Below, in pieces: positions 1 to 12,412 of a stretch of 64,000 nucleotides of DNA. The notes under the pieces were generated by a model. It did no database searches. It had not been told where the DNA came from and saw only the letters and a program-made list of their open reading frames with translations. The stretch lies in NCBI RefSeq assembly GCF_025698545.1, contig NC_068576.1, positions 999,501 to 1,063,500 on the forward strand. Direction: 5' to 3'. The translations under genes and the position numbers were made by a program. Source of the DNA: Gossypium raimondii (Eukaryota > Streptophyta > Magnoliopsida > Malvales > Malvaceae). Positions within the stretch are counted from its first letter, which is position 1, and each line of letters starts with the position of its first letter.

Positions 1-17
1 GTGATTGAACAACTCAC

Positions 18-152
18 AATGGCAAGGGCAGTTATTGACTCATTAAACCATCGGTTTTTCTCCAGAAGATGACCAATCACAATGCAGGAGCAGAGAAGTG
101 CCACAAATAGGGTAATAGAGTCCACCGAAGTTTGGTCGGGGTCTAGTGCCAT
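18..152 (-). CDS. Class I (vacuolar-type) Na+(K+)/H+ antiporter NHX, first coding exon only
   Basis: The minus strand from the ATG at 152 encodes 45 residues ending at a strong GTGAGT donor at 17. They include SITLFVALLCSCIVIGHLL and NRWFNESITA, the first membrane segment and following loop typical of plant NHX1-4. These proteins exchange cytosolic Na+ or K+ for vacuolar H+ and serve salt tolerance, pH and turgor control. The rest of the gene lies beyond the left edge. Family members usually have EENRWMNESITALLIG; here it is EKNRWFNESITALAI, still conservative. Upstream on this strand an AG acceptor near 220 and a GTGAGT donor near 571 suggest a 5'UTR intron, which is an inference. Membership in class I is strong; which paralogue it is cannot be settled from one exon. 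Confidence 0.85.
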
Positions 153-2432
153 CCCTAAATGCTTGGGAAGAAAAGAAAAAGCCCTCAAACCCAGTCTAGC
201 TGCCTCAGTCTAAATAATTCCACTGCTCGAAAAACAAAGATATAACTTAGGTATTCAGTTATTAAAATCGATCGCATATCACACAAGTAATAAATTCAAA
301 CATAAAAACAGAACTTCATTAAAGAAGTAAAGATAAATAATACCTTAGTGATCATTTATTTGCTATCAAATTATTAGCATAAATTAAGCGTTAAACTAAA
401 GATACAGTTACCTTTTTCTGTTGCAGTAAACTTTAAACTGTTGAGAATTCTTAAAACAATCGAAGAGTCAATTCAAAAGTTTGATCTAAAACGGAGTTCA
501 TTTTACAGTACAACACGTTAAGATGAAATACATTAAAATTTAAAATATTATTTTACACTATAATTACTCACCAGGTAAAGCCTAAAAGAATCCCTTAATG
601 TAAAAACATAAAAACTTGATTTTATATAAACTACTTTTCCCCATTGCGCTTCATTCTTTAATTTAAGAAGAAACTAAAAAAGAAAGAAATAGAAATCAAC
701 GAAACTTAACGACCAAGTATCCATTCGGTCCTTCACTTTTCTCAGCATCCAAACAAAACAAAACAATAAAACAAAATAAAATAATAAATAAATTACCACG
801 AAATTACTCTGAAACTTCGGAGGAACCACAAACTAGAGATTATTACTAATTTTCTTTTCTTTTTTTTTCTAGGATTTAATGCGAAAATGTGAATTTTAAA
901 GAAAAAAGAAGCAAAGAATAAGTGGGAAAATCAGGTGAAGAATCCGAATGTCTGTAGGAAACGTTGCAAATGCAAAGACCGCGAAAGGAATGAATGTGTA
1001 ATGGCACTTTTATAACGTGTAGTGGCGGACACGCGAGACGGTTGTGTTTCATTGATTTCTAACCGTATGATCATTGAAATCAAACCTCATGATTGATGAT
1101 GGAATTGTGTAGAATCTGAGGTTTTTTTTATGTGGGACGTTACACAATCTTAGTGTGGACTCTAAGCGAACTTTCGCTATTCAGTAAAGAAAATTATTAT
1201 TTTAGGAAAATAAAAGGTTTTATTCTTAATTGGCTCTTGTGAACTATATCCAAATTCTAGATTGATCCTTAAACTTTTTATAAAACGATGCTTAAACTAT
1301 TAATTTTATCTCATTTTTTTCAAAAAGCGTTTGAACTTCAATAAAAATATGTCATAGATCACATTTTTATTGATTGCTATTATTTTTGGTAAAATAGAAT
1401 AAATTTTATAGTTTAGGTATTCAGGGACTAATTTACAAATTAAAGTATAATTTAAAGGTTAATTTACTAATAAATCCAAAAGAAAAAAGCCGGTAAAGAT
1501 TTGAAGTTGAATTGTGTCGATCGTTGAAATTACTAATAACCGTTTATTTTGGGAGGTAGCCACGTGACAATTCGCGCCGTTGGACAGTTATATTTTTCCT
1601 TTCCTCTGCTTCACTTAACTTTTTTTTTTCACTTATTTTTCTATTTGCTTTATAGTTTTATTAGTGATAATATCGAATGTTTGGATCAATTAGCTTCTTT
1701 TTGCCCACAAAATTGACGAAATGATTTTATTTTAATAATAAACTAATAATATTTTTATTTTCTAAAATTTAATTAGTGAATTTAAAAAAATTATTTATTC
1801 TTCTTATTTAGTTGACTTTATTTAAATTTTAATTATATTAGTTAAGATTATCAATATCATACCGGTCCAAATACTTCTTTTTGCTATTAACATTTATATT
1901 GTATCAATGTCTTTCCATATGAATTTGAGTTTATTATTATTCTTTAAATATTTTTAATATATATATATATATATATTTATAATAGGTTGCTTATATTTAA
2001 TTTCATTTGTCTTTTAATTTAATTTCACATTTTAAATAAATTATCATTTGTTTTACCCTTTAATTTAGCCATAATTTACCATTTTAAAACATAATTTATG
2101 AGGCATTAATACAAAATAATAAATTATCTTATTCTATTATTCAAATATGTTTCATCAATTAATTAAAGATAACTGATATTACTAACTACAACTAACATAT
2201 GAATTATTATCTTTAAAAATAGATGAATTATTTACATAAGTAAATAAATATATTATTCAGCTATTATTAAAATTAAATAATTTATTACACATTTTTCATA
2301 ATTCATATTTTTGAAAGATTTGACCATCTTAAAAATTCACACAAATTGATGGCTCCTAATTTTTTTCTACACGTCATTAGAGCAGGTTAGATTAATCTTT
2401 ATTTTTATATAAATCTCTATTGGTAAACTTTA
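153..2432. other. Upstream region of the NHX gene, no other gene seen
   Basis: This AT-rich stretch probably holds the NHX 5'UTR, a possible 5'UTR intron (about 220-571 on the minus strand) and the promoter. A CACGTG G-box lies at 1561-1566 in an ABRE-like context, about 1.4 kb from the ATG; whether it acts on NHX is unknown. From about 1700 to 2430 the sequence is low-complexity AT with a short (AT)n run near 1957-1976. No long reading frame is present. Confidence 0.5.
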
Positions 2433-3038
2433 GGGTCTGTTTGATTGAAGGGATTGATTTTCTGGAAAATCATTTCCAACTTTTCCAGCGTTTGATTGGC
2501 GGAAAACATTTTCCATTTGGAAAATGAACTCCAAAACAATGGAAAATGGGTTACATTTTAGGGAAAATGTCTTACCCTTTTAATTTCCGTAAGACATTTT
2601 CCGTGCTCTCCTCTCTATCGCCTCCTTTATTCCTTCCTTCATTTCCGGTAGAAAATTGCTTCTCTTTATCGATTTTCCAATAACTTGTTTTTTTAATTAT
2701 TCAATACTTGTTTTTTTAACACAATTACAAATAATTTATTTGATATTAATTTTCAATTTATAACGATTAATATTGTAGCTTAATAATTGAGTATTATTAT
2801 AAATAAATCATTGCAATATATGTAAAAATAATTTAAAATATAAAATTTATTAATATATATCAATATATGTAAAAACAATTTTTTCAAAAATATTTCGAAA
2901 TCGCCAAACAAATTAAAAATATTTTACAGATTCAATCAAACACCGTAAAATATTTTCCAAGAAATCATTTTACGAAAAGTAAAGCATTTTCCCGAAATCA
3001 TTTTACGGAAAATATTTTACTGGCAATCAAACAGAGCC
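2433..3038. mobile_element. MITE-like non-autonomous DNA transposon
   Basis: The left end GGGTCTGTTTGATTG and the right end CAATCAAACAGAGCC are near-perfect inverted repeats of 15 bases. Subterminal GGAAAAT and ATTTTCC motifs are mirrored inside. The 606-base interior is AT-rich with no reading frame, so it depends on another element's transposase. The flanks (TTTA and TTAA) are too simple to fix the target duplication. An hAT or Harbinger origin are both possible. Confidence 0.6.
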
Positions 3039-3990
3039 TTAATTTTACAGTACATTCCACCCAACATCACTTTAAAATAGGGTGTGTCCTATTTTAGTTA
3101 TTATATATATATTTTAATTTAATTAAGATAATCATTCGAACTGTTCACTACCATTAAAAATTTTAGTAATTCACTAACGGATTATTGACATAAACATTAG
3201 CCAATTGAATAATGACACGTGACACTTTTTTTTACTTTTTAATAAAGTTTAGGGACCTCTTTATAATTATTCCAAAAACACTTTTTTTTTTGTTTCTTTC
3301 TCTTCTATAAATGGGGAAACCAGAATGCCCACCACCATTTTCTCTTCTCCCTTGTTCCATCACTGTTGCTGGCATCCACGAAAACAATGACCAATATATT
3401 TGTGTTGTTATCACCCGCACAAGGTAAAGACCCCAGATTTGTGAAAAGGTTGAAGACTTTGCGGAACCGATGTATAATTATGATTTTCTTTTCTTTTGAA
3501 GAGAATCTTCATTATTCATCATTTTCTTTTGTTTTGAAGACTTTTGTAGGCATGCAAAGAATCCTCACTATTCACCCCTTGTATTTTCTTTTGAAGTTTT
3601 TTGAAGATTCTTGTAGGCAATCATTTCAAAAACTTTTCAGAGAATCTCATTATTCATCATTTTTTTCACTTCTTGGTTTTAGTGATTATCATCGTTGTAA
3701 TATTATCTGCAAGATCCATCGTTTTCATTAACAATATTGAGGAATTGTCGTCTTCTAAATCGAAGTTCATTGAGCTGATCATTTCAGTCATGAATATTTT
3801 TGTATTCCTTTTTTGTATTGGCCTAAGGTAACAATGCATCGATAGTAGAGCTGTCCATGGACTAGGCCGAGCCTAAACAAGGGGTTTATGCATATTCTTT
3901 ATGCCCAAGCCTAACCTGACCCAAAATATGAGCTTGATATTTTTTCCAAACCTGACCCTATATAAAATATGGTAATTCAACCCTAATCGG
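3039..3990. other. Intergenic stretch with a degenerate dispersed repeat
   Basis: No convincing gene is seen. The reading frames at 3366-3831 are TTC/TTTTG-rich, overlap each other and match nothing I know. From about 3845 to 3965 the sequence (GTCCATGGACTAGGCC and following) belongs to the same degenerate repeat style as 17590-18165, built of GGGCC/GCCCGA motifs. An ACACGTGAC motif occurs near 3214. Confidence 0.4.
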
Positions 3991-5117
3991 CCCAACTTGT
4001 CAAAAGATTAATTGTATTTTTTGAACATTTCACTAACAATAAACAAAACAAGATTGAAGTACAATATGATTGTCTAGATACACAGGTATCGTCGTTACAC
4101 CAGTTGCTCGTCCAAGCTAAGTATATTTGTATCAAGTTACCAATCCCTGCTAAATATTTATAACGAAACATTCAATTGCTTGTCCAAGCTAAAAAAATAT
4201 ACATGTCAGGTTACCTGTCCGAGCTAAACCTTTAAAATTGTATTAGGTTACCAGTCCAGGCTAACCTTATGTCACATGTATATTCAAGCCCGCAACAAAT
4301 GTTGAATCTCGGTAATCATCTGTTATTAATCTATATAAGTGTGCACAAGACCCTATTGGCATGCCAATCGTATTTTAACATTTACTAAGTTCAAACAAGC
4401 ATCTATTATACAAATTAACATTTCTTTACAATTTAGTCCAAATCTTACCTTTCATACTAATTTACCACCAATTAATTCACAATCAATTATAAATATACAA
4501 ATCAAAAACATAATTATTTAAACACGTAAATATCATATGAACTTACTTGGTCAAAACAACTAGCAAATTGAATCCTTAAGGACTATTCGATAATTTTAGC
4601 TTTTCTCTTATTATCTCTAGTTTGATTCAATTATTGATCTAAACAATTATTTTAGACAATTCATCAATATCAAACATGTTTATATCATTCCATGATATGC
4701 ATGAATCTATTTAATTCCATTTTTGAGTGTCCCTTTAGTTTTGCATTTGATTCAGGTTTAGTCCCTAAAATCGAAATAACAATATATTTCAAATTTGAGC
4801 TTTGGTTTCAAAATCAATCTCAATCACATTCATTATAGACCCTTTACTATCTATTATTATCATTTTTTACATCAATTTCACATTTTATTCACTTTAGTCC
4901 TTTTGTACAAAACTAACAATTTAGACATTACAATCTAGTCCTTTTTCACATCTAAGCTTAAAATATATTAATTTAACACCAATTTCTTCAAGAAATCATC
5001 AATGGAAATTATCAAAAACTTTAAAAATTTTGCAAATTGGTACATGGGCTAGCTAAATTAAGCTTTTATGACCTCAAAAACATAAAAATTACAAGAAAAT
5101 GACTTAATTGAACATCC

Positions 5118-6192
5118 TGTCGAAACCACTTTTTAAAAATAAAAATTTTAGTTATCGACTTATTAAAAATGAAAATTTGGGAGTCGCCACCGATCTTGTA
5201 TTGAGGTGTGATCGGATCACCATGAAAATAATTTTAGGTCTGCGGATTTTGAGAAAACAGGTTCGGGAGTCGGTTACGCACGAGGAAGGGTTACCACCCT
5301 CGTGACGCCCAAAATTGGTACCGAATTGATTGTTTAATGTCTTAATGTTGAAACTTTGAAAAGATTTTAAAATACGATCCTTTGAAAAGAAAATTTGAGT
5401 AAAATGAATTGGACGATGAGATTCACTTATTTCAAAGAAATAGATTGTCACACTTAGTAAGTTAGAGTGCAACATTTTAAATCCTTAAAATTAAATTTAT
5501 CTTTCGTCTTTTAAAACTTATGCATTTTGAAAAGGATATCCGATTATTTGGGTCAAATGAGAAAATCAAAACCCAGTAAGTTAGGGTTCAATTTCACAAA
5601 ATTCCTAAATATCGAACATTGCCTTTATTTTTAAAATCCTCGTCTCGAGAAAATAACATGTCATATCCAATGCGTTAGGACACAACGTGTCGAATTCCCG
5701 AGAACGGGTTTTTATTTGAAATTTGTATTTTTTTTAAAAAATCGATTATTTAGATTCGACGAGGAAAATTGGAACCCAATACGTTAGGGCTCAATTCTCT
5801 CGAGGATTCCAAGCTTCGAGTATTTTAAAGATTTTTTGAATAAATTGGTTTTAATAATTAAATGATATGAAACATAATCTTTTAAGCGAATAAAATGCAA
5901 TAGAATAATAATGTACAATGCGAATTGATAATTCGTAAATTGAAATGTACACCAATGAATACAAACAATCCATAGATGAATACAAACAAACATAGTAACA
6001 ATAGTCTCAATTATGCCAATTTCAACATCAAAATTCAAAATAAACACTAAAAAATAAATCAAAATGCATTAAATCATATGCATATATTAATTTAAAGTAA
6101 GTAATACATAGGAGTGAAAACTTCATAATAATATACAATGGTATGTAAAAGGTTGGAATGAGTAAAATAAAATTGAGACTTTTAAAGAAATG

Positions 6193-6231
<39 letters not shown>

Positions 6232-7898
6232 TAAAAATGAAATTAATAGCATATTATGTATATACATGTGTATAATAAAATAATTAAATATAAATTGTAT
6301 ATATGCATGAAATGGAATTATGAAAATGTTATTGTATAAATAAAATTACAAATATATAAAAATGGAATTTATGAATATATTGTAAAAATAAAATTATAAA
6401 ATGTGTACAAATTAGTCATAAAGAATATTTAAAATAATATATTATGTAATTGAATAAATAATAATACATGACAAAGAAATAAAATACATAATAAAATAAA
6501 ATAAAGTAAAAGTAAATAAATATACAAACTAATACGATAATAACATTTATAATAATAGTAGTAATAATAGTAATAATAATAATAGTATTATAATTAAAAA
6601 TAAGAATAAAAAAACAAGGACAATTTCAAAAATAAAACAAAATATCAGGGTCTACTTTGAAATAAATATGGAGACGATCAAATTGAAAACCATTGCATAC
6701 CAGAGGGACCAAAACAGAAATTAAACACAAGGTTCTGGCATTCAAGTCCAAACAAAGGAAACGACGTCGCTTAACAGGGGGCTCAAATGCAATCGAAGTT
6801 AAATGCATAGTATAAATTAACAAAACAGAAGAAAATTGAATCGAAACGACACCGAATACAGAGGGGCCTATTGCGCAAATAGACCGTTGTGTAAAAACGC
6901 GCGGATTCTTCCCTTGGGTCAGGTCACTACGCGGGTTGAAGGCCACCGAAACGATACCATTTGGAAGCTACTGATACAAGCTTCAAACGGCGTCGTTTCC
7001 AAAATCAGCATAAAAAAATAAAAACCTAAAACTAAACCTAATCTGCTATTTGAATAAAAAACCTAAGCAGACTCCTCTCCTCGCTGCGCCGTTTCGTGCC
7101 TTTGACCTCCTTCCGGCTCCGATTGCGAAGGAGTAGAAGGCAAGTTGGCCACCAAGTAAGTGTATCCTCCTCCTCTTCATCTTTTCTTTTTGTTTTAGCA
7201 CATAAAACCATGAAAAGAGAAAGGAAAACAAAAGAAATAAAATAAAATAAAATAAAAACATGAAATCACCTTCAAAGACTGCTTTTTATTCCTTTTTTCA
7301 ATCGTTTTTTCAATACCATATTCGTAGTCCCCCAGTACAAAAGATGAATCGGCTTTTTATAGCCAAAGCGAAAAAGAAAAGAAAATACATAAATAAATTC
7401 GAAATACATCTATTTTCTCTACTCTTTTCTATTTTCCTTTTTCTATTGCCTTTTGTTTGCTATTCGTTCTTGTTTTTTCCCTTGGTACTGTTTGTTTCTG
7501 TTGCGTTGCTCGTTTTTGTCCTTTGCAGGTGTCGTACGAAGCAGTGGACGTGTGCGTATGGAGGCTCGCGCGAGTGGCAGTGGCGCACATGCGTGGCCAG
7601 AGATTGATTGCGGCTTGATGGCTTGCTGGAGCGGTGGCTGAGGCGTGTGAAGGCTCATGGGGCCGAGGGAAAGCCCTGGTGGCTGCGGCGCAGGGGGCAT
7701 TCAGGAAACCCTAGGGGTTTCTAAAAATCATTCAAATCAGGCCATAATGTATTGGACCTGGGGTTTTAGGTATTTTATGTTAGAACGGTTTGGGCCGCTG
7801 TAATTGGGTCTGGTGAATTTTTGTTTATTGGACTGTTTAATTGTTTTTTTCATTTGGTTTTATTTTATTAACGGGCCGGGCAAAAATGGGCTCTTACA
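5118..7898 (+). mobile_element. Long LTR-like sequence (probable solo LTR, Ty3/Gypsy-type) nested in an older LTR
   Basis: The insert starts TGTCGAAACC and ends GGGCTCTTACA, the TG...CA ends of an LTR, and spans 2781 bases. The interior has the GGGAGTCGCC segment and AACGGCGTCGTTT motif often seen in long Gypsy/Tat-type LTRs, an (AT)n run at 6195-6229 and no polyprotein reading frame. It interrupts the LTR remnant at 3991-8366. A clear target duplication is not visible, so the exact ends carry some doubt. Confidence 0.45.
6195..6229. repeat. (AT)n microsatellite
   Basis: About 17 uninterrupted AT units lie inside the nested LTR. Confidence 0.95.
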
Positions 7899-8589
7899 AT
7901 ACCAATTAGGGGTCGAATGTTTGAAACTTTTTTAAGGGTTTTATTTCTTTCTTGTTCGGTGGAGAAGAAGATAAATAGAAAAATTGTTGTCTTTCTTTCA
8001 TTTTTAACTTATATACTTTGATTAAACTTAATTAAATATTAATTAATTAAACTTTAATTAACCAAACCTTAAACTTAATTAGTCAAATTTAGTGGATTTT
8101 AATATCATCCTCCACCATTTGATGAAACAAAATGTTTTATTTACCATATTGAGCCTTTAGCTATTTAAAATTCATAGCGATAAGACTTTTACAATTTAGT
8201 CCTTGTACCTTACTTAAACAATTAATAAATAAAATTGAAGGACAAAATTTAATATTCTTTTATACTAAATCTATAAATATTCTAATTTAATATTTATGGA
8301 CTCAGTTTACGAAAATGGGGTTCTAAAATTGCCTTTTTCGACACCACTAAAAATCAGGTTGTTACAAATATAATTAAAATTGCTTGTCATCTAGCAAAAA
8401 AATGTTTTGAAGCAATATTTTGAACACCTTTTTGTAAAACTATTTTTGAAGATATGTGATCAATTCGTGAAAGAAACTTTTTGATTTAACAAATCACTTT
8501 GAAATTTTGTAATACACAAAAAAAATTGATAAAATTTCTTCTTCTTTTTTTTATCGTACTATAATTTTGCTGAGTTGGATTTTAATGCC

Positions 8590-9343
8590 TAGAAGTAAAC
8601 TAGGCTTCAATTTCCCGACACATCTGTCGGTACAATGTAGCCAGGACAATTGATCCCAAACTAAGTCACCTGACTTCTTAAATGTAGGAGCCACCTTAAA
8701 TGTACTAGATTTTGAGATTTATCTGACTTTAGAAAACCTCCGATCAACCTTAGCATGAATGCTCGAGTGAATTGTTGTCTTTCAACCGCACTAGAAGAGT
8801 TGTTGAGATGTAAGAAATTATCTTCAAACCATTTCATATATATTCGGTTACTACTAAACTTGTTCGACATCTTGCCTAATAGTTGGTGGCAAATTGCGCT
8901 CTAATCACCAATGCGCACTACCCCCGTAACGATTGACCCATCAACCGGTAGACCAAATTGTAAAGCCACATCCTCGGGTGTAATCGTAGACTCACCGCAC
9001 AGAAGATGAAATGTGTGTATTTTAGGTCTCCATCTTTCTAGCAAATCATTGATAAGTGCGAGCTCCAATTTAGTCCCGCTGAGCATACGGGACACGTGCA
9101 AGAATCTTGCCTATTCCAAGTATTGTTCAATAACACAGGATTCTCTCGTACTTAAATTATGTATATATGTTTCGATAATCTGACCTTCGTCCTGATTATA
9201 TAAACATAAAAATTTAAAATATATATATTAACAACTTAATAATGATATTACTTAAAATAAAAAATATAATTATATTTTCTTACCATTTGTAATTGGACGT
9301 CAGAAATGTGTTTGTGGTCCAAACGAATTAGAGACGTTGACAT
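8590..9343 (-). pseudogene. Plant mobile domain (MAIN-like / PP7 long-form-like) gene, broken and truncated
   Basis: A small first exon (9284-9343) begins MSTSLIRLDHKHIS and ends at a GTAAGA donor. The main exon (about 9180 down to 8590) carries the family's landmarks [41 protein letters not shown] and SQNLVHLRWLL. Plant mobile domain proteins occur both as nuclear genome-maintenance factors (MAIN, MAIL1) and inside transposons. There are in-frame stops after YLE, where relatives continue with A-G-F-L-H, and after RIGD, and the C-terminal half is missing. A relative with the same exon plan lies at 53079-54566. This copy cannot make a full protein and is probably transposon-derived. Confidence 0.7.
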
Positions 9344-9900
9344 TTTTAAAATCTTTAAGATGATGAAAGTCGAATAAAGTCCAAGAAATTACAAATGATT
9401 AGGATAAAAAATTGAGAGAAGAAGAATTTGAGAGAAAATTAAGATATTAGGATGGTCAATTAAGAATAAAAGAGTTGAAAAAGTTGGGAGAATAGATGAA
9501 TAAGATTGAATGAAAAAAATTGAAAGTGTAGAGGGTATATATAGGAAAAAACTTTTAGTCGTTAGGGATTCTTTTCAATAGTCGTTGGTCCCAACGTTTA
9601 GAAAATCAATGTCCCTTATTATCTAACCGTTGGCAATCCAACGATTAACATATAATTTTTTTTATTTTTTTAAATAAATGTTGTGCAAGGCGTGCTTTTG
9701 TCACATGGCACTTGACTTATCCAAAAATGATCTATTTTCCTAAATTTTTTAAAAAATTAGCCTAAAACCCTAAATATTTTTTTAAAGTGGCATATATGTC
9801 TAATTTTCCCTTTCGATTTTCATATTTATTAATTTTTAAATTTATACATTTGTGACTGGTTAGGAATATTTTTTTTGGCTCGTCTTTTAATAAATATTTT
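9344..9900. other. Upstream region of the plant mobile domain pseudogene
   Basis: No gene is seen. The region is purine-rich near the gene (5'UTR-like, GAGAGAA repeats) and AT-rich further away. It resembles the upstream region of the copy at 54567-54960 in its GAGA-rich style. Confidence 0.4.
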
Positions 9901-9959
9901 AATTTAAGAAGATATTCTAACTTCAATTATAAATTTTGGTCTTTGGTTAAGACATTTAT

Positions 9960-10420
9960 TATATGTTCATCTTTAGTAGAGGATTGAGATGTTGTATGTA
10001 ATTCATCTATTTGCAATTCATCGATTTAGTAGATGTATCTTTTCATAGGAAGAGCTTTCTAGAATAATTTCATTGATCTTTTGTTCTATTTCTTCATCTA
10101 GGTTTAAATTATTAATATTTCTTTTAATCTTACAATATTTTGAGACGTGTCCTAATTTTCCACATCTATAAAATTTTATTGTTTTATGCTTCTTCTTCTT
10201 TTTTGATGCCTTTTATCTTTTGTATATCTCCTATATTTTGATCTTTTATAATACTTATGATTTAGTATAGATGTGTTGTTATGATAAATTTGAACTCTAG
10301 TCTAGTGATCAACCTAAGAGCATGCAATTGTCTTTCATGACCTCTCAATAATCCATCTATTTGTGCTTCTAAAATGTGAACTTTAGAGCTCTTTCCCAAC
10401 ACCTGTTAAAGTTAAGTACT
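9960..10420 (-). mobile_element. Pararetrovirus-like (caulimovirid) coat-protein scrap or related gag fragment
   Basis: On the minus strand a Lys/Arg/His-rich stretch is followed by a zinc-knuckle-like segment (RCGKLGHVSKYCK, about 10137-10180) and then LNLDEEIEQKINEIILES. A basic run, a knuckle and an acidic Leu/Ile-rich tail is the order at the coat-protein end of plant caulimovirid polyproteins. Copia gag is the alternative. It is a short broken fossil with no other viral part nearby. The CACTA element begins 70 bases to the right. Confidence 0.4.
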
Positions 10421-10489
10421 AAACAGCTTAACATATATCAAACAAAGTTTTGGATTCAAATCAAAATTTTACCTTTCCATTTAAGGATA

Positions 10490-10870
10490 CACTACACCAA
10501 AACAGGCTTTTAGCGACGTTTTTTTAGGTATTTAGCGGCGCTTTCCCACAAACTCCGCTAAAGACCACGACCTTTAGCGGCACTTCTCCCACAAACGCCG
10601 CTAAAGACCACGACCTTTAACGGCGCTTCTCCCACAAACGCCGCTAAAGACCACGACCTTTAACGGCGCTTCTCCCACAAATGCCGCTAAAGACAAAGAC
10701 CTTTAGCGGCGCTTCTCCCACAAAGGCCGCTAAAGACCAAGACCTTTAGCGGCGCTATTTCCACAAACGCCGCTATAGACCATAACCTTTAATGACGCTT
10801 TTTCCCACAAACGCCGCTAAAGAACAAACCTTTAGCGGCACTTCTAACAAAAACGCCGCTAAAAACATAA
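10490..10870. repeat. Left subterminal repeat array of the CACTA element
   Basis: About eight units of roughly 43 bases follow each other. Each pairs TTTAGCGGCG with CGCCGCTAAA around a CTTCTCCCACAAA-type spacer, so each unit is itself a potential hairpin. Such arrays are known as transposase (TNPA-type) binding sites in CACTA elements. Confidence 0.85.
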
Positions 10871-11455
10871 TCTTTAAAAAAAATTATTTTAATCAAATAA
10901 TATTTATTTTATGATAAATATTATATTATGTTTTATTTTAAAATTTGAACTTTAAATATACTTTTAAGGATAAATAAAATATTATTTAAATTAAATTTTC
11001 TATGAAAATTTTAACTTTAAAACTAAATATAAAATTAATGAATTTAGTTTTAGAATTTAGGGCTGTAAATTAATAACACAATTAAAATTCAAAAGTTAAA
11101 ACTCAAGTTGTCGTAAATATTAAAGTAAAAATAAAATTTAGAATCAAAACTAAAATAAACAATGGAAAGATAGCTCAAATGTAGGTTTTTGATGCAAGTT
11201 ACACAGACAATAACGAAAAATAAAACACCCACACATAAAATTTATCAAACTAGTTAAGAAATACATGGTGCAGCCATGCAGTATAAATACAATAGAATCA
11301 TAGGGTAATTTTGCATAAATATCTTCAGAGTACCAAGAACAATTTGTCACAAAATTATAAAACATGATAATAAAAAAAAGAACAGGTAGCAGACAAGCTA
11401 TTTGTTACTTTTTGTTTTGCTTCCAAGGCTTCCTCAGCTGCCTTCATCTTAACAC

Positions 11456-12145
11456 CATGGAGTGACAGTAATTAACACTAGAGATCAACTGTTGAAAAAA
11501 ACTATCTAGCCTGAAGAAATACAAGTAAGCACTAAAATAAATTTTGTTTCCAAAAAAAAAGTGGGAATGAAAAGAATAAAAATAGAAATAGAAAAAGGAC
11601 CTCATCTTCATTGAATCTACCAGCACTGCAAATTCGATCAAAGAGCTCACCACCAGCAGCATACTCTATCACAATTGCTAAATGGGTAGGCATCAAAACC
11701 ACCTACAGCATTCATATCCCATCAAAAATAGAAACATCCTAAATTTTTTAAAAGGGAAATGAAGCAAGAGACGATACTTGCCTCCTTGAACCGAATTATA
11801 TTAGGGTGTCTAAGAGATCTGTGATTGATAATCTCTCTTGCCACATTCTCATCTATCTGCAAACAAACACAGCTAAGCTAAGCTTTCAATCAACCGGTTT
11901 GGCATTCAAAAGAAAGAGACAGAAAGAAGAACGTGATTCGAAGTGATGAAGTAATGAACAAGATTAATAATACCCAAAAAATGCAAGAACAAGTGAGAGA
12001 GATAATAGACATTAAAGAAACAAACATTGTGACCTCTCTCAATATATTTCATAGCAACAAGCTCCTTGGTACCCTTGTGTCTGAGAAGTCGAGCAACCCC
12101 AAAATTGCCAGCTCCCAAATCTTTGACCACCTCATATTTCTCCAT
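11456..12145 (-). pseudogene. Captured fragment of an SnRK2 serine/threonine kinase gene (4 exons)
   Basis: Four exons with correct junctions encode the kinase N-lobe. Exon 1 (12026-12145) starts [20 protein letters not shown] with the glycine loop and the lysine of VAMKY. Exon 2 (11782-11856) has [14 protein letters not shown] and ends at a GC donor (GCAAGT). Exon 3 (11601-11702) has [19 protein letters not shown]. Exon 4 (11456-11510) matches FFQQLISSVNYCHSM but carries a one-base insertion that creates TAG near its start. Catalytic HRD, DFG and the C-lobe are absent. SnRK2 kinases act in ABA and osmotic-stress signalling, but this piece cannot be an active kinase. It retains introns, so capture was from genomic DNA. 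It lies in the CACTA element downstream of the proteasome and L8 fragments on the same strand. Confidence 0.88.
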
Positions 12146-12353
12146 TTTACATCAATAATTACTACTAGTACTACTACTACTACTAGTAGTAGAACAATAT
12201 TGCATCCATTTTTGTCATTACATATTAGAGAAAGTTACTTAGAAATACATTAGCATATATCTAACTGAAAAATTGTAAAAAATCTACTGTTGCAAATATA
12301 AGTAATTAAAACAAAATCATATTCATAAGATTTTAAAGAAATCATAGACATAC

Positions 12354-12412
12354 CAACTCCAAGAGGTCTCATATAAGCATGTTGAGTGTAAACCTGTGAT
12401 TTGTCAGCAATC
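12354..12412 (-). pseudogene. Captured exon of 20S proteasome subunit alpha type-6 (PAA-like)
   Basis: A 59-base exon with an AG acceptor and a GTATGT donor encodes IADKSQVYTQHAYMRPLGV. That is the conserved segment of plant proteasome alpha-6 (PAA1/PAA2), where the usual text is DKSQVYTQHAYMRPLGVV. The phase (one base left over on each side) fits an internal exon. The subunit belongs to the outer ring of the 20S core; one exon alone has no function of its own. I see no other exon of this gene nearby. It lies between the L8 and SnRK2 fragments on the same strand inside the CACTA element. Confidence 0.82.

Larger units (their letters stand above)
3991..8366 (+). mobile_element. Remnant of an LTR (Ty3/Gypsy-type), split by a nested LTR
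   Basis: The pieces 3991-5117 and 7899-8366 read as one old LTR. The left piece has the repeated 'tgtccaagctaa' style of plant Gypsy LTRs and the right piece ends in ...GGTTGTTACA at 8366. The text appears to continue across the insertion at 5118-7898. The left boundary is not clear and no coding part is present, so it is either a solo LTR or a truncated one. It is broken and looks older than the nested element. The family assignment is from general resemblance only. Confidence 0.45.

Noticed and set aside
3366-3831. Overlapping plus-strand frames of 121 and 76 codons
   Set aside because: T-rich repeated text, overlapping frames, no recognisable domain and no clear gene signals.
7260-7700. 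Open frames on both strands
   Set aside because: They lie inside the long LTR-like sequence and are compositional; nothing resembles a protein domain.
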